Source of the DNA: Allolobophora icterica | Lineage: Eukaryota; Annelida; Clitellata; Crassiclitellata; Lumbricidae | Reading direction: 5' to 3' | Length of the DNA: 64,000 nt | Assembly: GCA_963556255.1 (NCBI GenBank) | Contig: OY744607.1 | Span: 51,348,712 to 51,412,711 of the forward strand | Shown here: piece after piece, positions 56,455 through 64,000 of the stretch | Layout of the letters: each line of letters opens with the position of its first letter | Position numbering within the stretch: the first letter of the stretch is position 1 | The notes under the pieces: model-generated | Databases searched by the model: none | What the model was told of the DNA's origin: nothing | The model's input: only the letters and a program-made list of their open reading frames with translations | Position numbers and translations under genes: made by a program

Positions 56455-56767
56455 TACCCTAAGGAACCTAAGGTTCCGCTAACAAGGTAGCCCTAATACA
56501 AGTGTGTAACAGTCAGTCTAATTTATACAATGATGAGCAATTACACATCGTTTTGACAATATTATATTTCACACAGATTTTAAATATGAAACATGACCAT
56601 CAATGTTGTTTATTTAAAAATTTTCTTTAGTTTGTTTGGCAGCGAAACATTTCTATTGACCAGTCCTACAACCAGGAGCTTACAAGCACTTTGCTCGATT
56701 CAAATTCAATAGCAGAGAAACTTGCTTAACACAGTTCAAGTCCAATATAATCTCTAGTTTATTTTAG

Positions 56768-56850
56768 ACATAAGAGTAAGCTTCTAATGCGCCACTCGAA
56801 GGCCAAGCGCAGGGCACCAGCCTGTTCACGAGCGCATTATCACATCGTTG
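56768..56850 (-). repeat. Dispersed repeat family 1, copy 7
   Basis: TAATGCGCCACTCGAAGGCC, then AGCGCAGGGCACCAGCCTGT and TCACGAGCGC. Confidence 0.75.
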
Positions 56851-57208
56851 AAAAACGAGTGAAGTCGAGATCATACTGTCGCTATGTAAAACGTGTAGGC
56901 CTACACTTACAGTTAATGCATTTTTATTGGGACATCGACCACAGTATAAATAATTATTTATACTGTGCATCGACTGAGCAGAACATTTAAGAAAGGCTTA
57001 AGAATATGAAAGTTTTAAACAAGTTTGAATTGTTCCGCTTGAAATTTAAAAAAAAGATAATGATGAAATAGAAGAGACGAGATTTTAGGAACAAATGTGG
57101 TAAATATCAGCATGATTTCATTTTAATACTTTTTATTTACGCTGTTGCTAATGTGGCTAAATGCCTGGGCTATAAAATTGTAGTTGCGCATAAAACCAGC
57201 GTCGTTCC

Positions 57209-57974
57209 CAGTGTTACCACTCCAGAAAAATTAAAAACCCAAGTTAGGACAGTTAAAAACCCCAAGAAAACCCAATAGATTTTCTGCCGATTCTTTTAAA
57301 TTAATAAACGAACTATACGATGATACATATACTAATAATTACAATATAATGCAGTCATACCATTTCTGAAATAAAAAAAATGTTGTTCTATCTTATTTCT
57401 ATCTTTCATTTTTTGCAATTTTATGGGACGTCGTTAATTTCTAAAAAATTATTAACCTAGTTAATAATCGAGGCAAATTAAAAATGTTTATATAAATGTT
57501 TTTATTTTCATCAGAGTCCGAATCGCACATTTTTTATATTTTTAAACAAGAATAAAGATTAAAGAGCACGAAACTGAAAATATTATTTCTTAAGCTTTTA
57601 AAAAAGGGCAACAGTTTACTTCAGGAAAACTTCAGAAACAGTGCAGTCTGAGTCTGCAGCCTCCTTTAGTCTTTAGAGTTATATTCTAAATATAGCAATA
57701 GACTAGTATAGCACATTCAGTGTTTAGAGTTATATTCTAAATACAGCAATAGGCTCTTATAGCACATGGTTACACGCATATTGCGCCTTTATTTATTGAC
57801 TTCGATCATCCAGACCGTTGGAAAAATTGATTTAATTAATGAAAAATAGGGTTTCAATAAAACAAGAAAAATCCCAAGCGAAAAACCCAAGGTCTCCAAG
57901 AAAAAACCCCATTTCCCAAGTTCGGATAGAAAAACCCAAGATCTTGTGAAAAAACCCAAGGAGTGGTAACGCTG
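57209..57974. mobile_element. hAT-type non-autonomous element, 766 bp, AAAACCCAAG-rich
   Basis: Ends CAGTGTTACCACTCC and GGAGTGGTAACGCTG are inverted with one mismatch. Perfect 8-bp target duplication GTCGTTCC at 57201-57208 and 57975-57982. Both subterminal regions repeat AAAACCCAAG. A 52-bp tandem duplication (57,668-57,775) lies inside. No transposase frame. Confidence 0.93.
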
Positions 57975-58334
57975 GTCGTTCCAAAGTCCTTGAGAGTATC
58001 AAAAATAGACTGTCTAGGTTACCAGCGGCTGAGACATGACCGTGAGCTGTCATGGTTTCCAACTCTGGTAAACCAGATTGAAGAATTTCTAGTAAACTTT
58101 CCAAGAGGCAGCTAGAGCAGTGCAATCAGAAACAAGTTTAATTGAAAATTAAAACAGAAAAATGGGAAATGAACAATAAATGATCAAGTTAACCATGCAT
58201 GATGCTTAACCACAAAATGACGATACACGTTGTTGTCACTGATGATGATAACGACAAACGAACAACGTTGACGTACGATGACATGAATATGGGCTTGGTC
58301 AACATTTGTTTACATTTTTAATAGATTTATCGCA

Positions 58335-59119
58335 GGTATTGATTTATCGCCCTTACTCGACTTTGCTGTGCTGTCTCAAAGGTTTCCGCTTTTCACTTTC
58401 TCGTCTAGCGTTCGTGATCTAGGAGTGACCCTTGACAATTCTCTCACCTTTACTGAACACATTTCCAAACTCACTCGCACTTCCTATTTTCACCTAAGGC
58501 GCCTTAGAGCTATCCGTCGCTCTCTGTCATCTCCAATTTTCACTTCAATTGTCCATGCATTTGTCTGCTCTAGACTCGACTACTGCAATTCCCTCCTCAT
58601 TGGTCTTCCCAAAGTCCGTCTTGCTCCTCTTCAGTCCGTTCTCAATGCTGCTGCTAGATTAATTGCCCGTCTTCCTCGATTCTCTCATATCACCACCTTT
58701 ATGGCAGAAGAACTCCACTGGCTCCCGCTTTCTGCCCGCATCCAATTTAAGGTCCTCATCCTTGTCTCTAAGGCTCAGCTTGGTTTCGCTCCAAAATATT
58801 TATGTGACTTATTTCATCGCCCTCACTCTGCGGCTTCTCTTCGTCCTCTTCGTTCATCTGACCGTTTGGACCTCCTCGTTCCCCGTGTCAGGACTTCACT
58901 GGCTCAATCTAGGTCGTTTGCTTCCATTGGCCCTGCTCTTTGGAATGGGCTTCCTCCGTTTGTTCGTTCTTCTATTCTCTCAGGTAGCGTCTCTTCCTCT
59001 TTTACCTTTCTTAAAACTTGCTTTTTCTCTCGGGGTCTATCGCACTGGGAGCGCTTCTGAATGGCCCTCCCGCTAGAAGCGCTTTATAAATATCCGAATA
59101 CAATACAATACAATACAAG
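58335..59119 (+). mobile_element. 5'-truncated CR1/L2-like LINE with open reverse-transcriptase end
   Basis: An uninterrupted frame (58,368-59,060, 230 residues shown) covers the RT thumb and C-terminus: VRDLGVTLDNSLTF, SRLDYCNSLLIGLP, LNAAARLIARL, ELHWLPLSARIQFKVL, IGPALWNGLPP and the ending LSHWERF. The 3' UTR has AGCGCTTTATAAATATCCG and a (ATACA)n tail. The open frame implies recent insertion. The tail ends about 150 bp upstream of the GPD1-like start codon. Confidence 0.9.
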
Positions 59120-59270
59120 TTTGCCTTGACGGCTGGATTTCTAGCGGATTTCAATAAAATTGGCTGAGCGACCAGACATGTCATTATTTTGGAAAGTGGT
59201 TTCGGTCTGCGCTAGGAAGAAGCGAAGTCTTGACAATGTCTTGTGAAATTTAATTCCTTAGACTAAAGTA

Positions 59271-62200
59271 ATGTCTGGACCGAAGAAAGTCTGTATAGTT
59301 GGATCTGGAAGATGGTTAGGATGATTTATGCTAAGGATTTTCTGTTCGCATTCAGTAGATCTGTATTTGTAGAGCCGGTTATAGCGAGCTAGAAGTTTAA
59401 GTTCATGGCTGCCCGTAAGGTCGTAGCCTTGACCTCTGAAAAGTGATCGCCCGTTCCTAGCTATGCGAGATCCATAGCTGGGTTGCCCCCTCAGCCCCTC
59501 TCCGTTATATTACCAGTGATTCTTATAACGGAGTTTTATGAGACATAACCCAGTCCCATGGCATGCCAAAAGGTTGATAGCATTGGGAGAGATTTGACGC
59601 GTTTGTTTATTTGAAGTTGTATTACTCTGTCGTAGGGGTTCTGTAATTGCAAAGATCATTGGACACAACGTCCTTCAGGATTCCGTGTTTTATCACCACA
59701 TACCACTCTGGGTTAACGAGGAGCTCTTCAATGGACGAAAACTGTCAGAAATCATCAACTTCAAGCACGAAAATATTAAGTATCTTCCTGGCTGCCAAAT
59801 ACCTGCAAACGTGGTAAGTTACAAATTCGACAGCAGATGTCGTTACCAACACAGCTCTTGAGTTAAGAAAATTAGAAATTATTTGATTTCCTATAGGTTT
59901 TAGTTTATACAGTGGGCTTTCAAGGGAAACACACTAGACAACCTAGGTGTCTTGACAATACACTGTGGCCAGATAGTATAATGAAAAAGTGATTGGGACC
60001 TTCTTCTCTGGTTAGTTTTGTTTGAAGTTGTTTTTCTTAATTTAGCCTCGCATGGAGACTGAGACGTAAGCTGAAGGTCTGTGTTGATGCTTTTTCCATT
60101 GAGGTCGCAATTGCTGATCTTGAGGTGGCAACAAGAGAGGCAGATGTTCTCATCTTTGTCGTTCCATATCAGTTCATCCACAGCGTTTGTCAACAGATGA
60201 AAGGCAAAATCAAGCCAACCGCTATTGGCGTTTCCTTGATCAAAGTAAGACTTCTTATTTCACTTATGCTTTTGAATTGTCTCCTGTTTGTCTCTCTCTG
60301 TCTTTATGTCTCTTTTGCTGTATTTCACTTTCTCTCTCTTTGTCTGATTCTTCTTCCTTATTTCAATTATGCTTTCGAATTGACTCTTGTTAGTCTGTCT
60401 CTCTCTCTCTCTCTCTCTGTCTTTATGTGTCTTTTGCTGTATTTCACTTTTTCTCTCTGTCTGTTTCTTAAGCATATCTCATTTGATCTAGAAACTCAAG
60501 TGACTGAATGAGTTCACTTTCTGTGTATATGACATGATGAGAGCAAATGAATTATGTCAGCCCTAACAGATGGACAAGTTGCCAAGAGAAACCGAGTTTG
60601 TTTCTTTTTCTGTGCATACAATTTCAAACTGCAATAAAGAAGTGATTTAAGAACTCATATCATTATAAGGCAGGTTTGAGTAATTTCTGAGAAGAAAGTC
60701 AGCTTCATTAAGACTAAGTTTCACTGAGGAGTTTGAAGCTCCACAAAAGAATTTGGCATTGGTTTATAGTTTACTTACTGATTTCACTGATCATCTTTAA
60801 AAATAGAGTTTCTTCAGTTGGTACTTCACTGAGAGTGACTCTTGTTATAACTAGTCGACTATGCAGTTGCTGACATTTTTTTACCAGTGAATTGTGTTGT
60901 CCTTTGTCGTTTGTGCGACTGGTTGCAGGGTCTGGACGTCGAACAGGATCGTCTCGACCTGATTTCGAATGTGATTCGCCGGACGCTAAACATCGAATGT
61001 TCTGTTCTGATGGGTGCAAACGTTGCACCTGAAGTGAGCATCGAGTGCTTCTGTGAAGCAACCATAGGTACATTGGCTGCTGCTGTATCCTATCCTAATA
61101 CATCTGCTGCTGTATCCTATCCTAATACATCTGCTGCTGTATCCTATCCTAATACATCTGCTGCTGTATCCTATCATCTGCTGCTGTATCCTATCCTGAT
61201 ACATCTGTTGTGTATCCTTTCCTAATACATCTGATGTTGTATCCTATCCTAATACATCTGCTGTATCCTATCCTAATATATCCGATGCTATATCCTATCA
61301 TAATATATCTGCTGATTCCTATACTAATAAGTGTTGTGCTGATTCAGAATTTTTGGTTTTATGTAACATTCTGATTCAATGCCTTCAGTTGAGGAATGCC
61401 AAATAAAGTTCCTTCAATACACAAAGTGATAATTATGATTACTGTCATTAAAAGTACAAAAAAGCCTGAACTTATATGAATTCTAAACTGGTTTGTGTTT
61501 GCATTTGTGGTCATCGTTTTTCTGTGAGTGATTGTTTAAAAGATGTTTCGTGACATTGTTTCTTGACAGTGAAACGTGAGAGAGAGAGATGATTTAGTGC
61601 TATGTCTGGTCAGGTTGTAAAGATGAGAAGATGGGACTGACGTTAAAGAAACTCTTTGAGACGCCCTACTTTCGTATAACCGTCGTTCCAGATGAGGAAG
61701 CGGTCGAACTCTGTGGAGCACTGAAGGTAATTCATCGACTTCTTCAACCAGTCTTTTCTTCTCCTCCTCTCTCCTCCTTCTCCTCCTCCTCCTCCTGTTC
61801 TTTGTCTCTTGCTTCTCTCTGTTTCCATCCACCTCTATCTGATCCTGGACTGTAAGAGTTTGTTGGTTTTTGGTTTCAACTGGTAGGAGATCGTGTTTCT
61901 TGCGGCTCTTGTGACTGATGGTATCGGTCTAATCGCCAACACTAAAGCGGCCATCGTAAGACTTGGGCTGATGGAAATGGTCCAGTTCAGCAAACTCCTT
62001 TACCCAGGTCAGTTAAGCAGTGTTTGAGGAAGCAGCATATGTGAAGAAGTAAATTGATGTCTGCCATAGCAGTTGACCGGCAGCTATATCAACTATTATT
62101 ATTATTATTATAATTATGCATTTATTAAGTGCCACTGTCTAATGACCAAGCACCAATCGATGGCGCTAAGCAGTTGCGAGTGAAGGACTTGCTCAAGGTC

Positions 62201-62724
62201 TCTATGGTACACAGTATGACCATTTCAGGGTCAGAGGCTGAAACCCGTACTACCCACATTACAAGGGGAGCAGCACTCTAACCAATCGTCTACCCTGTCC
62301 TGTAACTGACTCTTTCATATGAACTGGTAGATTCAGGGGCGTCTATCCCCCCCTAAGTCATTGGAGCAACGTCCCTTTTCCCCCTCTTCTTCCCCCTTAC
62401 CGTTCCTTCCCCCCTTAAAATGGTGGCACACACACTGACAAATCTTTCCCCCCCCCTATTTCTTGGATGGAGCATTTGCTCCAAGGTTTCTATGGTGTAG
62501 ACGCCCCTGGGTAGATTGAAGTATTGTAAAATTTTTTGCAAGGTTTTGTTAATGGCAAAGACGTTGTTGATGTTTGAATAGAAGACTTGTTCTTTCGTCT
62601 TGCACAAGGTACTCGCATTGAGACGTTCATGCAGAGCTGTGGTGTGGCTGACCTTATAACTTCCTGCTACAGCGGTGAAATTCAGGTCTTGGCTGAGGCA
62701 TTTGTCAAGGCCGGAAGCGACTTG
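59271..62724 (+). CDS. GPD1-like: Glycerol-3-phosphate dehydrogenase (NAD+)-like gene, 3' end outside window
   Basis: Cytosolic family that reduces dihydroxyacetone phosphate to glycerol 3-phosphate with NADH. Exons: 59271-59314 ([15 protein letters not shown]), 59636-59813, 60104-60244, 60929-61067, 61614-61726, 61887-62007, 62609-62724. All are GT...AG with consistent phase and no stop or frameshift. Visible landmarks: the GSGRWGS dinucleotide fold, [15 protein letters not shown] (Lys120 of human GPD1), [31 protein letters not shown] (Lys204), NTKAA, RLGLMEM and [11 protein letters not shown] (Asp260). Differences from the family: Asn205 after GALK is Glu; the DGLGFGDNTK loop is [10 protein letters not shown]; Thr264 is Ser; GGRN (Arg269, Asn270) is SGEI. 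Catalytic lysines and Asp stay, while phosphate-binding residues are lost. The last roughly 70 residues lie beyond my last exon. The acceptor of exon 5 at 61614 restores GCKDE. Numbering is from memory of human GPD1. Confidence 0.93.
59500..59533. other. Perfect 10-bp hairpin in intron 1 of the GPD1-like gene
   Basis: CTCCGTTATA and TATAACGGAG flank a 14-base loop. Function unknown; possibly a remnant of an element end. Confidence 0.5.
60249..60472 (+). repeat. Tandem duplication in GPD1-like intron 3, 2 x about 110 bp
   Basis: CTTATGCTTTTGAATTG...GTCTTTATGTCTCTTTTGCTG...TTTCACTTTCTCTCT is followed by a second, slightly diverged copy. Pyrimidine-rich. Confidence 0.85.
61072..61315 (+). repeat. 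Minisatellite, unit about 26 bp, in GPD1-like intron 4
   Basis: Units of TGCTGCTGTATCCTATCC plus TAATACATC, near-perfect at first and then decaying. The array starts just after the exon 4 donor. Confidence 0.92.
62105..62320 (-). mobile_element. tRNA-derived SINE in GPD1-like intron 6
   Basis: Minus-strand order: A-box-like GACGATTGGTTAGAG, B-box-like GTACGGGTTTCAGCC, TTGAGCAAGTCCTTCACTC, GCGCCATCGATTGGTGC, AGACAGTGGCACTTAATAAA, then an (ATA)n tail. Same family as 3,905-4,106. Confidence 0.88.
62334..62509. mobile_element. hAT-type MITE, family M2 (176 bp), in GPD1-like intron 6
   Basis: Inverted ends CAGGGGCGTCTA / TAGACGCCCCTG. Perfect 8-bp target duplication GGTAGATT at 62326-62333 and 62510-62517. 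The interior is C/T-rich on the plus strand. It sits about 14 bp from the SINE head. Confidence 0.94.
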
Positions 62725-63084
62725 GTAAGCCAACTGAGGCTGTCTTTCTGCTTATGGATTTAGAATTGTTCCAAGATGGTCGCCCTCTGACTGACTGCAT
62801 CTCTCGGTGAGAAAGGCTTCAATTCAGAAGAATCCTCTGCTGTGTAGCTCTGTGGAGGACTGTTTGCTGGGGGGAGATTATGAGCTGACAACAGCCTTAG
62901 AAGCTGAGCTAAGCAGAGCTTTTATGGACTCTTTTGGTGTTTAGATTGTGACTATGGTAGGTCATATCCAGCTCCAGTCTGTTGTCAATTCCTTTTTATG
63001 CATTGGACAACTTGAAGAAATCTTCTACTGCATTTTACGTATCATACACTCAGCAGGTTCATGAGAGCCTCCATCATTGTCACA

Positions 63085-63295
63085 GGTCGTAATCATAATC
63101 GTAAACTCTAAATTTCTACAGCGCTACTCTGATGCTAAACACATAGCACCAGAGTATTCACAATTGCTGCATCTTGTCAGAGAGTTGGTCTAGAGATGTC
63201 CAGTAAGGATCCGAGTGCAGTTGCCAGGGAAACCAGAGAGAGGAGGAAGAGGCAGAGGAGCTACCAAGGCAGTTTTTGTTAAGGACAGAGGTGAG
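63085..63295 (-). repeat. Dispersed repeat family 1, copy 8
   Basis: CGTAATCATAATCGTAAACT, TTCTACAGCGCTACTCTGAT, ATAGCACCAGAGTATTCAC, GTCAGAGAGTTGGTC, CCGAGTGCAGTTGCCAGGG and a GGCAGAGGAGCTACCAAGGC end: the same modules as 3,207-3,480. Confidence 0.82.
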
Positions 63296-63354
63296 TTCAC
63301 AGAAAATGGGGCCCTAGTCGCAAACATTTTTGGGTCACTTTTGAACGTGTAGAC

Positions 63355-64000
63355 CAGTGGTTTTCAACCTTTTTGTAGTGACGGAACCCTACACAAGCAC
63401 TCATTTGCTCGCGGAACCCCGGGGCGTTTTAGCCGTCCATTTTTCCAAGAAATTCAAGTATTGTAACTTGTATTGTTGATATATAATGTTTAAATTTTAG
63501 AATGTTAAACTTGTAATATAAGTTTTTTGCATCTCTGGTGCAGGCTATTATAAATACATACTTTAGTCTAGCGCTCTAGAGTAGTGCACAGAAGCAATGT
63601 CGGTAAACAACATGTATTTTACTGTATTGTGCCGGCAACCAATTCTGACAGATGGATAGAAGAGTTATAGAAACGCTGCAGGGCTGTAAGTAATTAACTT
63701 CCAAAATTTCCTTAACTTGAATTATCCTTAAGAGAATAGGCCTACTAGTCACTACCGCTTTTACCCTTGAGTTTCACCCTAACTCTACTGACGGGTATTG
63801 GGACACTCGTCCACGGAGTGCCTTGATACAGCTTCCATCGCTAGTTCCAAGTAGGCAATAGTGAGCCCCCTGGGGGTCTGGGATTCCAGATTTCGTCCTG
63901 CACGCAACAGAACGGCAACAACGGACCAACAACAATTCGCTTACAGGCGGCCGCATAGCAGTTTCCGGTCCACTCTAGGGTACCTGCCTCTCTCCCCTTG
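63355..64000 (+). mobile_element. Left end of a hAT-like element running past the window edge
   Basis: CAGTGGTTTTCAACCTTTTTG is a typical hAT terminal sequence, followed by GGAACCC-rich sequence. No matching right end is seen before 64,000. A similar start, CAGCGGTTTTCAAATG, is at 31,621. How far it extends is unknown. Confidence 0.45.

Overview
The window is animal nuclear DNA. Its genes are split by introns with GT...AG borders. It holds a bilaterian zinc-finger/homeodomain regulator, EGF modules on symmetrical phase 1-1 exons, non-LTR retrotransposon tails, SINEs with tRNA-like heads and hAT-type elements. I cannot name the species. The ZEB homeodomain is of the canonical invertebrate (zfh1-like) kind, and the genome is packed with simple repeats, above all GACA/CTGT. 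A marine invertebrate is a reasonable guess.

Layout. (1) 1-10,300: two tandem plus-strand genes for small secreted EGF-like proteins. Gene A is at 43-4534 and gene B at 5804-9474; each has a signal-peptide exon followed by single-EGF exons, and the introns hold LINE, SINE and hAT-like copies. (2) 10,300-14,780: intergenic simple repeats and a minisatellite. (3) 14,782 to at least 27,620 (minus strand, 5' end perhaps near 47.5 or 50 kb): a ZEB/zfh1 orthologue. It has four N-terminal zinc fingers, a homeodomain, two PxDLS-like CtBP motifs and three C-terminal fingers. I could join six exons with matching phase, plus one weak candidate first exon. Its long 5' intron is one of the densest microsatellite regions here. 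A promoter-like block at 49.8-50.05 kb carries five CACCTG/CAGGTG E-boxes and four CCAAT boxes. (4) 50.2-59.2 kb: a graveyard of mobile elements, with three hAT-type non-autonomous copies carrying perfect 8-bp target duplications, a decayed pogo-like element with long terminal inverted repeats, and a 5'-truncated CR1/L2-like LINE. (5) 59,271 to beyond 62,724 (plus): seven exons of a cytosolic glycerol-3-phosphate dehydrogenase-like gene. All are open and in phase, but substrate-phosphate residues are replaced. The 3' exons lie outside the window.

The four genes share no evident pathway. The main biological leads are the GPD1-like protein with an altered active site, the ZEB gene with a possible self-binding regulatory block, and the EGF gene pair in which one copy has a broken second EGF module. 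The mobile-element record is unusually readable: at least five hAT-type insertions have exact 8-bp duplications, three of them from one family, and a SINE-like family appears to share its 3' tail with a resident LINE.
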